DNA of 64,000 nucleotides from Kaistella palustris DSM 21579 (GCF_000422265.1 NZ_AULL01000018.1:62001-126000); one strand, 5' to 3'; positions 26,548 to 36,386 are shown, counted from the first letter of the stretch. Notes: generated by a model not told the origin, from the letters alone. A program made the numbers and translations.

Positions 26548-27066
26548 TTAGTTTACGTTGAATTTTCCTTTCATCACAGAATAGTGTCCAGGGAAAGAAC
26601 AAAGGAAATCATAAGAACCTTTTTCCGGTGCCGGGAAGGTGATAGTTGTAGACTGTCCACCGCCGATCAGATCTGTATGCGCAATAATTGAACTGGTATC
26701 CGTTGGGATATAACCGTTCTCTTTATTTTTTGCAGCTTCTTCTTCAAATTTAGTCAGGTCTGTTCCTTGTTTCAACAGTGTAAAATTGTGTCCCATTGCT
26801 TCCACAGGCATCGTACCTGTATGGTTAAGCGTTAACACTACGGTTTGACCTTCCTGCACGTTAAGTTCTGTTTGGTCATACTGCATTTTGTCGTTTGCGT
26901 TCAGGGTTATTTTAATGGTGTCCTGTTTTGCAGCGCTATCATCAGCCACAGTGGCTTCCGGTGTATCGGCAGCAACCACAGTTTCTTTTTTGTCTGAACA
27001 TGACGTGAACACAGCCCCACTTACTGCAAGGGCAAAAAACATTGATTTAAAATTTAAATTTGTCAT
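26548..27066 (-). CDS. Azurin-family cupredoxin lipoprotein
   Basis: This 172-residue lipoprotein has a signal ending FTSC (Cys23), an Ala/Asp-rich linker (about 30-48) and an azurin domain. Type 1 copper ligands are visible: His in AMGHNF (about 93), then Cys, His and Met in CSFPGHYSVM near the C-terminus. It should shuttle electrons in the periplasm, for example to cytochrome oxidases or peroxidases. It is monocistronic, with a perfect promoter box 18 bases upstream. Confidence 0.93.
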   Translation of the reverse strand: MTNLNFKSMFFALAVSGAVFTSCSDKKETVVAADTPEATVADDSAAKQDTIKITLNANDKMQYDQTELNVQEGQTVVLTLNHTGTMPVEAMGHNFTLLKQGTDLTKFEEEAAKNKENGYIPTDTSSIIAHTDLIGGGQSTTITFPAPEKGSYDFLCSFPGHYSVMKGKFNVN

Positions 27067-27084
27067 TTTTAATATAATTTTCTA

Positions 27085-27092
27085 CAAAGTTA
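27085..27092 (-). promoter_or_regulatory. -7 box of azurin
   Basis: TAACTTTG on the minus strand matches TAnnTTTG and ends 18 bases before the ATG. Confidence 0.55.
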
Positions 27093-27353
27093 GCCATATT
27101 GTTCTAAGCAGTCAAATTTTTGGGCATTTAATTAAGACAAATATATCTTATTTAAAATTATCTCGGTTAAAAATGCGCTTCCATCGTTAATAACGAATTG
27201 TTTTTCAGTTATATAAGCGTTGCAAACGACTACAAACGATATTAAACAATTCTTTACCGACTAAATTTTACAAACCGATGAACCTTTGCAGCAGAGATTC
27301 GGGGAAAAATCAGTGAGACCCGTTTCTAATGTTTAATAATAAAATTTAAAGTC

Positions 27354-27683
27354 ATGTCACTAAGAAACAAAGTTACCCTTATCGGTAGAACAGGCAAAGA
27401 TGTCGAAATCGTGAAATTCGAAAACGGAAAAATCGCGAAAGTAAGTTTGGCAACCACCGACCATTATACAAATGGTCTTGGTGAGAAAGTGGAGGAAACA
27501 CAATGGCACAATTTAACTGCGAACGGAAAGATTGCAGATATAATGGAGAAATATGTGGATAAAGGAAAGGAGATCGCTGTAGAAGGTAAAATTGTATACC
27601 GAAATTACGAAGATAAGGAAGGTATAAAGCGATATTCTACAGATATCAGGGTAGATCAGCTCGTACTCCTGAGCGGCAAATAA
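27354..27683 (+). CDS. ssb: Single-stranded DNA-binding protein, short form
   Basis: This 109-residue OB-fold protein starts MSLRNKVTLIGRTGKDVE and carries the SSB strands ETQWHNLTANGKIAD (about 48-62) and KEIAVEGKIVYRNYED. It ends soon after the OB fold in LVLLSGK, without the acidic DDD(I/L)PF tail that recruits replication and repair partners. It is therefore probably an auxiliary SSB, with the main one encoded elsewhere. The 3' flank has only a weak hairpin (CAGG-tcgg-CCTG plus seven T). Confidence 0.88.
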   Translation: MSLRNKVTLIGRTGKDVEIVKFENGKIAKVSLATTDHYTNGLGEKVEETQWHNLTANGKIADIMEKYVDKGKEIAVEGKIVYRNYEDKEGIKRYSTDIRVDQLVLLSGK

Positions 27684-27757
27684 CGGAACGCAGCGCCGGC
27701 ATGTATTTTCAGTTCAGGTCGGCCTGCTTTTTTTAATGTTAATAAAAACACCAAATT

Positions 27758-28204
27758 ATGAAAACAAAAATTTTTAAAATCCGTCTTTCAGAAGAATATA
27801 TTCACACAGATCAAAAGCTTCTGGACCGTTTCTTACAGGAAAACAGCATTCTGAAATATGAAACAGCCTTTGTAAAAGATGAAGAAAATTACTGGTCGGT
27901 AATTCTTTATTATGAAGAGTTGAAAGTCCAGTTCAATGAAGGTAAACCCGAAAAATACAGTGCTGAACAGGAACAGTTGAGTTCCGACGAAATAAAGATC
28001 CTCGACTGTCTCAAATTATGGCGTACCGAAAAAGCTCGGGAAAAAAGTCTGCCGGTTTATTTGATTGCCACCAATAAAGAGCTTTTCTCCATCGCCAAAT
28101 ATAAACCGGTCAAAAAGGAGGAACTCCGCGACATCAAAGGTTTTGGTAAATTTAAAATCGAAAATTATGGCGAAGAGATTATCGAAATTCTGGAAACTGT
28201 GTAG
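27758..28204 (+). CDS. HRDC domain protein
   Basis: This 148-residue protein has an N-terminal alpha/beta part (1-75) and a C-terminal HRDC domain (about 80-146). The HRDC motif reads LWRTEKAREKSLPVYLIATNKELFSIA, then KKEELRDIKGFGKFKIENYGEEI. The domain normally follows RecQ helicases or RNase D and binds nucleic acid. The stand-alone form is common in Flavobacteriia. It may act as a nucleic-acid-binding accessory protein; the ssb neighbour fits but proves nothing. Confidence 0.85.
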   Translation: MKTKIFKIRLSEEYIHTDQKLLDRFLQENSILKYETAFVKDEENYWSVILYYEELKVQFNEGKPEKYSAEQEQLSSDEIKILDCLKLWRTEKAREKSLPVYLIATNKELFSIAKYKPVKKEELRDIKGFGKFKIENYGEEIIEILETV

Positions 28205-28428
28205 TTTTATTCTTGCACGTTACCGCTGATTTCTCGCACAAATCTTAAACTTATTGTTTTTGAAGACTGTTATAGTTGCTCAACTACGAATCGATCGCAA
28301 TAAATTTATATTTTAAATGCATTCACTTTGCAGCTGAATTCTAGAATGCCATTTAGCTTTCTGTTCATAAATGGTTAGGCGGCCCTGTAACCTGTGCTGA
28401 CCTAAGGTGCAAATCCTTAACAATTCCG

Positions 28429-28436
28429 TATTTTTG
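28429..28436 (+). promoter_or_regulatory. -7 box of hisS
   Basis: TATTTTTG fits TAnnTTTG; the TTG start of a longer frame (28441) lies at the expected transcription start, so the ATG at 28498 is used, with a leader of about 55 bases. Nothing else is recognised between 28205 and 28428. Confidence 0.5.
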
Positions 28437-28497
28437 CGTTTTGTCCGGGATACGGAATCTTAGGACCCAGTTTCAGTACATCAAAGCATTTATAAAT

Positions 28498-29847
28498 ATG
28501 AAGCCCAGTTTAGCGAAAGGAACCCGAGATTTCTCTGCGCAGGAAGTTTCCCGCAGGAAATTCATTATCAATATATTACAGAAAAATTTTGAACTTTTCG
28601 GCTTCCAGCCTTTGGAGACACCAAGTTTCGAAAATCTCTCGACGCTGACCGGCAAATATGGTGAGGAAGGAGATCGCCTGATATTTAAAATATTGAATTC
28701 CGGCGATTACGCCTCCAAAACAAATGATGAGGACTGGAGCGCTAAAAACTCGCAGAAACTGATTACACAGATCTCGGAAAAAGCCCTGCGGTATGATCTT
28801 ACCGTGCCATTTGCAAGATACGTCGCCATGAATCAGGGACAGTTGGTTTTCCCGTTCAAGCGCTACCAGATTCAGCCTGTGTGGCGTGCTGACCGCCCGC
28901 AGAAAGGGCGCTTCCGTGAATTTTATCAGTGTGATGCCGATGTGGTAGGAAGCGAAAGTTTATGGCAGGAAGTGGAGTTGATACAGCTTTATCTGAAATC
29001 ATTTGCCGATCTGAACATTCCGGTGACGCTTCACCTAAACAACCGGAAAATCCTTACCGGCCTGGCTGAGATTGCAGGAATTCCGGATCAGGTCGTCGAC
29101 TTCACCGTTGCACTGGATAAGTTGGATAAGGTCGGTAAAGAAGGTGTGGTAAAAGAGTTATTAGAAAAAAATATTTCGCAGAACTCGATTGATCAACTTG
29201 ATTTCCTTTTTGAACAGAATAAAAATACTCTTGAAAATATTACCCAGCTTAAAGAGAAATTCCTGGGGAACAAGATCGGAACTGCAGGAGTTGAAGAACT
29301 GGAATTTGTAGTAAAAAACTGTCTGGAACTGGGGATTACACCTGAATCGTTAAAATTTGATGTTACTTTGGCCCGCGGTCTGGACTATTACACCGGAGCC
29401 ATTTTCGAAGTCAAAGCCACAAACGTTGCCATGGGTTCCATTGGCGGCGGTGGGAGATACAATAATCTCACCGAGGTTTTCGGCGTAAAAAATATTCCGG
29501 GAATCGGGATTTCTTTTGGTCTCGACCGAATTTATCTGGTGATGGAAGAACTCGGGTTATTCCCGGAGGAAGCGCTCTCTTCCATTGAATATCTTTTTGC
29601 AAATTATGGCGAAACTGAATCTTTGGCAGCGCTGAAGGTTATCGCGCAACTTCGTACGAAAGGAATTTCTGCCGAACTTTATCCCGAAGCTGCCAAACTG
29701 AAGAAACAGTTTACGTATGCCGAAAGAAAAGGTATTAAAAACCTGGTTTTCCTTGGAGAGCAGGAAATTTCTGAAGGAAAAATTACCGTTAAGAATTTGA
29801 AAACGGGCGAACAGATTACGCAGACAACTGAAGAGTTTCTTCGCTAA
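28498..29847 (+). CDS. hisS: Histidine--tRNA ligase
   Basis: This 449-residue class II synthetase has [10 protein letters not shown] at the N-terminus (motif 1 region), [17 protein letters not shown] as motif 2 (about 128-144) and the histidine-specific [13 protein letters not shown] (about 286-298). Motif 3 is [11 protein letters not shown], and a C-terminal anticodon-binding domain follows (about 355-449). It is monocistronic. The start at [12 protein letters not shown] fits the family; the upstream TTG extension does not. Confidence 0.96.
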   Translation: MKPSLAKGTRDFSAQEVSRRKFIINILQKNFELFGFQPLETPSFENLSTLTGKYGEEGDRLIFKILNSGDYASKTNDEDWSAKNSQKLITQISEKALRYDLTVPFARYVAMNQGQLVFPFKRYQIQPVWRADRPQKGRFREFYQCDADVVGSESLWQEVELIQLYLKSFADLNIPVTLHLNNRKILTGLAEIAGIPDQVVDFTVALDKLDKVGKEGVVKELLEKNISQNSIDQLDFLFEQNKNTLENITQLKEKFLGNKIGTAGVEELEFVVKNCLELGITPESLKFDVTLARGLDYYTGAIFEVKATNVAMGSIGGGGRYNNLTEVFGVKNIPGIGISFGLDRIYLVMEELGLFPEEALSSIEYLFANYGETESLAALKVIAQLRTKGISAELYPEAAKLKKQFTYAERKGIKNLVFLGEQEISEGKITVKNLKTGEQITQTTEEFLR

Positions 29848-30089
29848 GCAGGAATTAACCTTGTCAAGAGTGAGTCAGTGAAATTGAAAGAATACCTTTC
29901 GTCTGATGTAAAAGCGATTATCTTTAAACTTTGCTAAGTGAAATCGAAAATTCGACGAGTCAAACGCTTTGGCGTCCAAAAAAAAGGCACGAATACACGT
30001 TGTAGGGAATTAAATCGCTGCGTTTTTGTGTTTAAATTTTTTGTATAAATAACAGTCGTGCACTGTAAGATCATTGATTACTCATAATC

Positions 30090-30506
30090 ATGTGGTGGAT
30101 TTACGCTTTACTTTCCGCAGTTTTTGCGGCACTAACCGCGATTTTTGCGAAAGTCGGCGTAGAAAATGTCAATTCAAATTTAGCGACTGCCATTCGAACA
30201 GTTGTTGTATTAGTCATGATTTGGATGATTGTTTTCTTTCGGAATGAGTATAAATCAATCGGCGAATTATCTTCCCGAAATTGGATTTTTCTCACCATCT
30301 CAGGATTTGCAACCGGACTTTCGTGGATCTTCTATTTTAAAGCCTTGCAAATGGGCGAAGTTTCAAAAGTCGCGGGAATCGACAAACTCAGCCTGGCTTT
30401 AACAATCATATTCGCCGTCGTATTTTTGGGCGAAACTTTAACGTGGAAAACTGCAGTGGGAGCTGTATTAATCATCGCGGGAACTGTATTTTTAATCTGG
30501 AAATAA
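30090..30506 (+). CDS. Half-size EamA/DMT family membrane protein
   Basis: This 138-residue protein has about five hydrophobic helices. It carries one EamA domain (WWIYALLSAVFAALTAIFAKVG at the start and SLALTIIFAVVFLGETLTWKT near the end) instead of the two in full-length drug/metabolite transporters. Such half-size members are expected to dimerise. The substrate is unknown. About 240 bases of non-coding sequence precede it, without a clear promoter. Confidence 0.88.
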   Translation: MWWIYALLSAVFAALTAIFAKVGVENVNSNLATAIRTVVVLVMIWMIVFFRNEYKSIGELSSRNWIFLTISGFATGLSWIFYFKALQMGEVSKVAGIDKLSLALTIIFAVVFLGETLTWKTAVGAVLIIAGTVFLIWK

Positions 30507-30708
30507 CATTCATATTAACCGATGAATGAGGAAAATTTCCTCAAAGATCCAAGGTCACGCGCCGCTTTATCTTGAATTTTTCTAAATACATTACAATCCA
30601 CTAATCTTAATTGTAAAAAAAATCCTTCGCCACCTGTTTCACTGAAACAAAAATTTTCGTAACATTGCAATTCTAAAATCCAGAATTTAATCCGGAATTT
30701 TAGAAAAC

Positions 30709-30782
30709 GGGGGATTAGCTCATCTGGCTAGAGCGTTTGACTGGCAGTCAAGAGGTGGTCGGTTCGATCCCGATATCCTCCA
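30709..30782 (+). tRNA. tRNA-Ala (anticodon GGC)
   Basis: All four arms fold. The acceptor is GGGGGAT/ATCCTCC, with the G3:U70 pair that defines alanine identity. The D stem is GCTC/GAGC, the anticodon stem TTTGA/TCAAG encloses the loop CTGGCAG (anticodon GGC, reading GCC/GCU), and the T stem is GTCGG/CCGAT. CCA is not encoded after the discriminator A. A 35-base imperfect inverted repeat (30671-30705) ends 3 bases before it, and TAACATTG (30660-30667) is a possible promoter box. Confidence 0.96.
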
Positions 30783-30783
30783 C

Positions 30784-30814
30784 AACCACTTATCATCGGG
30801 TAAGTGGTTTTTTT
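30784..30814 (+). terminator. Terminator of tRNA-Ala
   Basis: AACCACTTA (30784-30792) pairs perfectly with TAAGTGGTT (30801-30809) and is followed by a T run, 1 base after the tRNA. Confidence 0.85.
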
Positions 30815-30857
30815 ATATCTTATAATGTTTCCGCAAGTTTCGCCATCAGATTTTTTT

Positions 30858-30945
30858 GGGCGCACATTTCCACCCTCCGTTCCCAATCTTTTTTGTGCTT
30901 TCTGATGAAAGCACAAAAAAGGATTTCCACTCAGGGTGGGGCGCG
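30858..30945 (-). repeat. Structured repeat element, copy A
   Basis: The core is a perfect 15-bp inverted repeat with a 4-base TGAT loop (30888-30921). It is enclosed by an outer stem CCACCCT (30870-30876) with AGGGTGG (30933-30939), and a further GCGC/GCGC pair. Read on the minus strand, AGTGGAAATCC precedes the core hairpin and GATTGGGAACGGA follows it; the same two blocks flank a different hairpin in copy B at 53451-53583. The remaining sequence to the uvrA start (30946-31228) holds no ORF that I can support. Confidence 0.65.
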
Positions 30946-31228
30946 ATTTACGGTTTGTGCGGTTAACTGTGTTTATGGAAAGAGATCCTGTAAAATAAAT
31001 CTTCTTTTAGAATTCCCACCATTTGATTAATTTCCAGGTTAACCATTCCGAAACCCTGATGTTTTCTTTCCTGAACTCCAGGACTCCGTTAGGAGGTATT
31101 TTTATCTGTCGCGCAATACTACAACATTAAGAAAACTGATTAAATATCGGCGTACTCTTTTTCTCATTTTCAACTCTTTAATTAAAAGCAGAAAGTCTTT
31201 TCCATTTCAGATTGGTTTAAAAATTGCG

Positions 31229-31236
31229 TATTTTTG
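31229..31236 (+). promoter_or_regulatory. -7 box of uvrA
   Basis: TATTTTTG fits TAnnTTTG. It overlaps the start of the longest frame (31224), which rules that start out and supports the ATG at 31272. Confidence 0.5.
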
Positions 31237-31271
31237 TAAAATTCCGAAAATTCAAAATTCGGTACTTATCT

Positions 31272-34106
31272 ATGACTGATCCCAAAGAATATATCGAGGT
31301 TTACGGCGCCCGTGAACACAATTTAAAAAACATTAACGTAAAGATTCCCCGCAACGAACTTGTGGTAATTACCGGTATTTCCGGCAGTGGGAAATCATCC
31401 CTGGCTTTCGATACCATTTTTGCCGAAGGACAAAGGCGTTACATTGAAACCTTCTCTGCTTACGCCCGCCAGTTCCTCGGCGGCTTGGAGCGGCCGGATG
31501 TGGACAAGATCGATGGACTTTCGCCGGTAATCGCTATAGAGCAGAAAACCACAAATAAAAATCCACGTTCCACCGTGGGAACAGTGACAGAACTGTACGA
31601 CTTTCTGCGTCTTCTCTTCGCCCGGGTTTCCGATGCGTATTCCTCAACGACCGGTAAAAAACTGGTGAGTTATACCGAAGATCAGATCCTGGAAACCATC
31701 AAGGAAAACTATAAAACCGAAAAGATCATGCTGCTGGCTCCTGTTGTCCGTTCCCGGAAAGGCCATTACCACGAACTTTTTATACAGATGGCCAAAAAAG
31801 GTTACGGTCAGGCACGGATCGACGGTGAACTTCAGGATATTGAATATGATCTGAAACTCGACCGCTACAAAACCCACGATATCGATATCGTGATCGACCG
31901 CTGGATCATGGGCGAAAACGCTTCCGAAAACCGCATGGAAAAATCGATGAAAACGGCACTTCAAATGGGTGAAGGACTCATCGGGATTCAAAAGCTCGGC
32001 AGTACGGAAATTGAATACTTCTCGAAAAATCTGATGGATGCCGAAACGGGACATTCGCTTGCATTGCCGGAGCCCAACAGCTTTTCCTTTAATTCACCCA
32101 AAGGCAGTTGCCCTTACTGTAAAGGTTTGGGAACGGTAAAAAAAGTAAATACAGATTACTTTGTAGAGAATCCAAAACTATCGATCAATCAGGGAGCTTT
32201 AAAACCTTTAGAGGATCTTAAATCAAACAAATGGATCCTCGGCCAGATCAAAAATATTCTGGAGATCTTTGGTTTGGGTTTAGCGACTCCGTTTAAAGAT
32301 ATTCCACAGGAAGCACTCGAATATATTTACGATGGCTGCCACAGGGAATTTAATAAAGATCTGAAATATGCCGGCATAACCAAAAAGATAAAAGTGAGTT
32401 TCGATGGCCTTGTGCCGATCATAAACGATATGATCGAAGAGAGGGAAAGCTACGACGCAATTCTGCTCGAGCGGCATTTTACAACTGAAGAGACCTGCCC
32501 CGAATGTAAAGGGACACGCCTTCAGCCTTCAAGTTTAAGTTTCAAAATTGACGGTAAAAATATTGCAGAGATCAACGCTTTGCCTTTATTGGAACTGAAA
32601 GAATGGCTGATTGATATCGAAGACAAGTTCAGTCCGAAAAATAAAATAATTGCCCACGAAATACTGAAAGAGATTAAAACCCGGCTCCAGTTTCTGCTTG
32701 ATGTAGGACTGGAGTATCTGAGTCTGAGCCGCAGTTCGCGCACGCTTTCAGGAGGGGAATCCCAGCGGATCCGCCTCGCGACACAAATCGGCTCGCAACT
32801 TGTAAATGTGCTCTATATTTTAGATGAACCGTCGATCGGCCTGCACCAGCGGGACAATGAGCGGCTGATCCGTTCGCTGAAAAATTTGCGGGATATAGGC
32901 AATTCTGTGATTGTAGTGGAGCACGATAAAGATATGATTCTGGAAGCTGATGAGGTTTTAGATATTGGTCCCCGTGCAGGGAAATTCGGCGGCGAAGTGC
33001 TTTGGCAGGGTACGCCAACCGAACTGTTAAAAGCCGAAACCATTACTGCAGATTATATTACAGGCAAACGCCGTATTGAAGTTCCCGCGCAGCGCCGCGA
33101 AGGAAGCGGAAAATGTATCGTTTTGAAAGGTGCCACAGGAAATAACCTGAAAAATGTTACCGTAGAAATTCCGTTGGGTAAACTCGTGGTTGTAACCGGG
33201 CTCTCCGGCAGCGGAAAATCATCCCTGATCAACGGCACACTGTATCCGATCCTTAACCGGTATTTCTACAGAAGTGTGCAGGAACCTTTACCCTATAAAA
33301 AGATCGAAGGCATTGATAACATCGACAAAATTGTAGATGTGGATCAAACGCCAATCGGTCGCACACCGCGCTCAAATCCCACTACATATACGGGAATGTT
33401 CACGGATATCCGGAACCTGTTTGCCGAACTTCCCGAATCAAAAATTCGCGGTTATAAGGCGGGTAGATTTTCCTTTAATGTAAAAGGCGGCCGCTGTGAA
33501 ACCTGTCAGGGTGGTGGGCTGAAGGTGATTGAAATGAATTTTCTTCCTGATGTCTACGTGCATTGCGAAACCTGCAACGGCAAACGGTTCAACCGCGAAA
33601 CGCTTGAAGTTCGCTACAAAGGAAAATCTATTTCCGATGTACTGGAAATGACGATTGATGAAGCAACAGAATTTTTTCAGCCGATCCCCAAAATTTATAT
33701 GCGTGTAAAGACGATGCAGGATGTAGGTTTAGGTTATATCACTTTAGGCCAGCAAAGTACCACGCTGAGTGGAGGTGAGGCGCAGAGAATTAAACTTGCG
33801 GCAGAACTGTCGAAAAGGCAAACCGGCAATACGCTTTATATTTTAGATGAACCGACCACAGGCCTCCACTTTGAGGATGTAAAGATTCTGATGGAAGCAA
33901 TAAACAAGCTAGTAGATCTGGGTAATTCATTTATCATTATCGAACATAATCTGGACGTTATAAAAATGGCAGATCATATTATAGATATTGGTCCGGAAGG
34001 TGGTAAACATGGCGGCGAAATCGTAGCGAAAGGAACACCCGAAACCGTGGCGAAATCGAAAAAAAGTCTGACTGCCAAATTCCTGAAACGCGAACTCGAA
34101 AGTTAA
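31272..34106 (+). CDS. uvrA: Excinuclease ABC subunit A
   Basis: This 944-residue damage-recognition ATPase of nucleotide excision repair has two ABC modules. Walker A GISGSGKS is at residues 35-42 and a second GLSGSGKS at about 641-648. Signature motifs are [16 protein letters not shown] and [16 protein letters not shown]. Zinc-binding pairs CPYC, CPEC and CETC...CETC are present. Full length with no defects. DUF421 and GNAT genes follow at short distances and may be co-transcribed. Confidence 0.98.
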   Translation: MTDPKEYIEVYGAREHNLKNINVKIPRNELVVITGISGSGKSSLAFDTIFAEGQRRYIETFSAYARQFLGGLERPDVDKIDGLSPVIAIEQKTTNKNPRSTVGTVTELYDFLRLLFARVSDAYSSTTGKKLVSYTEDQILETIKENYKTEKIMLLAPVVRSRKGHYHELFIQMAKKGYGQARIDGELQDIEYDLKLDRYKTHDIDIVIDRWIMGENASENRMEKSMKTALQMGEGLIGIQKLGSTEIEYFSKNLMDAETGHSLALPEPNSFSFNSPKGSCPYCKGLGTVKKVNTDYFVENPKLSINQGALKPLEDLKSNKWILGQIKNILEIFGLGLATPFKDIPQEALEYIYDGCHREFNKDLKYAGITKKIKVSFDGLVPIINDMIEERESYDAILLERHFTTEETCPECKGTRLQPSSLSFKIDGKNIAEINALPLLELKEWLIDIEDKFSPKNKIIAHEILKEIKTRLQFLLDVGLEYLSLSRSSRTLSGGESQRIRLATQIGSQLVNVLYILDEPSIGLHQRDNERLIRSLKNLRDIGNSVIVVEHDKDMILEADEVLDIGPRAGKFGGEVLWQGTPTELLKAETITADYITGKRRIEVPAQRREGSGKCIVLKGATGNNLKNVTVEIPLGKLVVVTGLSGSGKSSLINGTLYPILNRYFYRSVQEPLPYKKIEGIDNIDKIVDVDQTPIGRTPRSNPTTYTGMFTDIRNLFAELPESKIRGYKAGRFSFNVKGGRCETCQGGGLKVIEMNFLPDVYVHCETCNGKRFNRETLEVRYKGKSISDVLEMTIDEATEFFQPIPKIYMRVKTMQDVGLGYITLGQQSTTLSGGEAQRIKLAAELSKRQTGNTLYILDEPTTGLHFEDVKILMEAINKLVDLGNSFIIIEHNLDVIKMADHIIDIGPEGGKHGGEIVAKGTPETVAKSKKSLTAKFLKRELES

Positions 34107-34140
34107 TATTCACTTTTTGAACCTCGATTTACAATAAACC

Positions 34141-34656
34141 ATGGAACCGTTACTTGAAATCAGTATACGCAGCCTTGCGGTATATCTTTTTATGATTTTC
34201 GCCCTGCGGATCTTTGGCAAAAACCAGCTTTCGCAGCTCAATGCTGCAGATGTGATCTTGCTGCTATTGATTTCGAATGCGGTTCAGAATGCAATGGTCG
34301 GACCTGATACATCGCTCCAGGGCGGATTGGTGGCGGCCGGCATTTTATTTGTCGCCAACATGGTGCTGAAAAAGTTGATGTTTCGAAGTAAAAAAATCCA
34401 GAATCTGATCGAAGCTCAGCCGGAGATTCTGGTAAAAGACGGTATTGTTGACCTGCAGCTGATGAAAAAAGCCGAGATCACGGTGGATGAGCTTATTGAA
34501 ACGATTCATGAGCACGGTCTGGAAAACGTAGAAAACGTAAGGCTTGCAATTCTAGAGTTTGATGGAAACATCAGCATTATATCCGAAAACGAAAATCATC
34601 AGACCAATTATTCGCATCATAAAAAGAAATTTCCAAGAAAATCGCATCATCTTTAA
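34141..34656 (+). CDS. DUF421 (YetF-like) membrane protein
   Basis: This 171-residue protein has about three N-terminal membrane helices (8-25, 35-52, 60-78) and a cytoplasmic YetF domain with ILVKDGIVDLQLMKKAEITVDELIETIHEHGLENVENVRLAILEFDGNISII (in parts about 97-150). Function is unknown; relatives affect spore or envelope properties in Bacillus. The tail is His/Lys-rich. It starts 34 bases after uvrA. Confidence 0.88.
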   Translation: MEPLLEISIRSLAVYLFMIFALRIFGKNQLSQLNAADVILLLLISNAVQNAMVGPDTSLQGGLVAAGILFVANMVLKKLMFRSKKIQNLIEAQPEILVKDGIVDLQLMKKAEITVDELIETIHEHGLENVENVRLAILEFDGNISIISENENHQTNYSHHKKKFPRKSHHL

Positions 34657-34672
34657 TTAAAATAAGACAGGA

Positions 34673-35170
34673 ATGAACTACGAAATCCGGCCCATGTTAT
34701 CTTCGGATATCAAAAGGGTGATTGAAATTTTTGAAGAAGGAATTGCAGGTGGCAATGCGACCTTCGATCCACGCGCTCCCTCGGCGGACGAGTGGGAGCA
34801 GAAATATGTGAAATCCTGCCGCTGGGTTCTGGAAGATGAAACCGATGAAATAGTGGGTTGGGCCGCACTGCAACCTGTCAGCAATCGCGAATGCTTTCGC
34901 GGCGTGGCTGAAGTGAGTATTTATTTAACGGCAGATGTGCAGGGAAAAGGACTGGGCGCCATGCTTTTAAAAAAATTGATTACCGATAGTGAAGAACAAA
35001 ATTTCTGGACCTTGCAGGCGGGGATTTTTCCTGAAAACCAGGCGAGCATTTCGGTACACAAAAAACTTGGATTCCGTCTCGTCGGGAACCGTGAAAAAAT
35101 CGGGCAGATGAATGGGCGCTGGCGCGATATCGCTTTTTTGGAACGCAGAAGCAAAACGGTTGGTTTGTAA
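34673..35170 (+). CDS. GNAT N-acetyltransferase, phosphinothricin-acetyltransferase type
   Basis: This 165-residue GCN5-fold enzyme opens with EIRPMLSSDIKRVIEIFEEGI. It has the acetyl-CoA pyrophosphate loop DVQGKGLGAMLL (about 85-96) and the NQASISVHKKLGFRLVG segment (about 122-138), typical of the Pat/Bar and MnaT group. These acetylate methionine sulfoximine/sulfone-like or other amino groups. The substrate is unassigned. It lies 16 bases after DUF421. Confidence 0.88.
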   Translation: MNYEIRPMLSSDIKRVIEIFEEGIAGGNATFDPRAPSADEWEQKYVKSCRWVLEDETDEIVGWAALQPVSNRECFRGVAEVSIYLTADVQGKGLGAMLLKKLITDSEEQNFWTLQAGIFPENQASISVHKKLGFRLVGNREKIGQMNGRWRDIAFLERRSKTVGL

Positions 35171-35246
35171 CTTGCTGATATTCAGTGGTTATTTATTTTT
35201 TGGCATCATCATTGAGATAGATTAGGTAACCTTTAATATCAATACA

Positions 35247-35768
35247 ATGAAAAACGCATTTAAAATACTCACGCTTTCTGGATTAGGATTTGTACTGACT
35301 TCCTGTGGAGCGGCCAACGATCCTTACGGAAGCAATTATCCAAATAACTACCCCGCAAGTTACCCAAGCAACGGATCGGTGTACAGAACTGCAGACGGTA
35401 CTATTTACAGACCGGGAGAAATCTACCGCGACAGAAACGGTAATGTATACCAAAATGGCCAGGTAATTCGCAGAGATAATACTTATGGCAGACCGGGAGT
35501 TATCAGCCGAAATACAAACACCGTCTATTATCCGACCGCAAAAGCGCGGCGGCTGCCGCCGGGACAGGCAAAAAAAATCTACGGCGGAAACGCAAGAGAT
35601 TACGCACCTGGTCAGGTTAAAAAAAGAAATAACAACAGTTACGACGGCCGATATCTAAAAAAAGATGACGACCGTAATTATAATAAAAACGGTGACCGGA
35701 AATTTGAAAAAGATAACAGAAAGAAAGGGTTTAAAAACCGAACTGGCAAGCGCAACAGTGATGACTGA
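35247..35768 (+). CDS. Basic, Tyr/Asn-rich lipoprotein
   Basis: This 173-residue protein has a signal and lipobox FVLTSC (Cys20). An Asn/Pro/Tyr-rich segment (about 25-45) is followed by short repeats with Y-R-x-G and N-V-Y (about 45-80), and a strongly basic Lys/Arg/Asn/Asp-rich tail (about 105-173). The PPGQAKKIYGG and YAPGQVKKR segments look like a duplicated motif found in other Bacteroidota lipoproteins. No function is known. It should be anchored at the outer membrane. Confidence 0.75.
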   Translation: MKNAFKILTLSGLGFVLTSCGAANDPYGSNYPNNYPASYPSNGSVYRTADGTIYRPGEIYRDRNGNVYQNGQVIRRDNTYGRPGVISRNTNTVYYPTAKARRLPPGQAKKIYGGNARDYAPGQVKKRNNNSYDGRYLKKDDDRNYNKNGDRKFEKDNRKKGFKNRTGKRNSDD

Positions 35769-35774
35769 TCACAA

Positions 35775-35806
35775 AAAAAGCGGGATATTTAAATTCCCGC
35801 TTTTTC
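35775..35806. terminator. Bidirectional terminator
   Basis: AAAAAGCGGGA (35775-35785) and TCCCGCTTTTT (35795-35805) form a perfect 11-bp stem between two convergent genes. Confidence 0.9.
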
Positions 35807-35821
35807 TTTGCTTATTAAGAC

Positions 35822-36070
35822 TTACTTATCAATAGATCCCAACACCTTTTGGGCAAAACCGTTCAATGCATCACGTTCTGCCATACCGGTTTTCACGCTT
35901 GCGTGTACTTCGAGCGCGCCGCAAATATTGGTGATCAGTTCGCCGGCAACATTCAGATCTTCTTCAGTGGTTCCGCGGAATTCTGAAAAGGCTTCCAGAA
36001 CTTCCAGCGTAGCCTCCAGATTTTCGGGAGTTTGCGTTTGATAAAGTTGTCTGATGATAGGTAATTTCAT
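35822..36070 (-). CDS. DUF6952 family small helical protein
   Basis: This 82-residue all-helical acidic protein begins MKLPIIRQLYQTQTPENLEATLEVLEAF. It is always-short and of unknown function. Its start overlaps the thioredoxin stop by one base (TAATG), so it is translationally coupled, and it closes the peroxiredoxin-thioredoxin operon. A role in peroxide or thiol stress is suggested by context only. Confidence 0.8.
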   Translation of the reverse strand: MKLPIIRQLYQTQTPENLEATLEVLEAFSEFRGTTEEDLNVAGELITNICGALEVHASVKTGMAERDALNGFAQKVLGSIDK

Positions 36071-36378
36071 TATTTCAGTTCATTAAAAAGTTCAGTGAGG
36101 CTTTCTGCCTTATTTGTCTGCACCTGATTCAAAAGTTCACCGTTCTTAAAAACCGCAAAAGTTGGTAAGTTGTCTACCTTTGCAAGTTTGCGGCTTTCAG
36201 GTAACTTCTCGGCATCTACGTAATAGAAAGGGATCTCGTCGTTTTCTACCGCCAGTTTTTTGAATTTGGGTTTCATAATTCTGCAGTTTCCACACCATGT
36301 TGCACCATACTGTACCACAACCTTGGGGTTGCTGCTTACAATGTCCTGCAAAGTGTCTTCTGCCAGTTCAGTATACAT
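36070..36378 (-). CDS. Thioredoxin-family protein with WCGNC active site
   Basis: This 102-residue thioredoxin fold carries ATWCGNCRIMKP (about 26-37), a variant of the usual WCGPC with Asn instead of Pro between the cysteines, and the cis-Pro loop in DNLPTFAVF (about 68-76). Changes at that Pro raise redox potential in characterised thioredoxins. It sits 8 bases after the peroxiredoxin gene, so it is the probable dedicated reductant of that enzyme. Confidence 0.9.
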   Translation of the reverse strand: MYTELAEDTLQDIVSSNPKVVVQYGATWCGNCRIMKPKFKKLAVENDEIPFYYVDAEKLPESRKLAKVDNLPTFAVFKNGELLNQVQTNKAESLTELFNELK

Positions 36379-36386
36379 AATCCTTT

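Noticed and set aside
30888..30921. Simple terminator for the tRNA or uvrA region
   Set aside because: A separate terminator directly follows the tRNA, and the wider flanks match copy B of a repeat family, so it is better seen as part of that element.
31083..31096. CTCC-gtta-GGAG palindrome before uvrA
   Set aside because: Only four base pairs per arm; too short to support a feature.
31224..31271. Longer start for uvrA
   Set aside because: It begins upstream of the predicted transcription start and adds 16 residues not found in UvrA.
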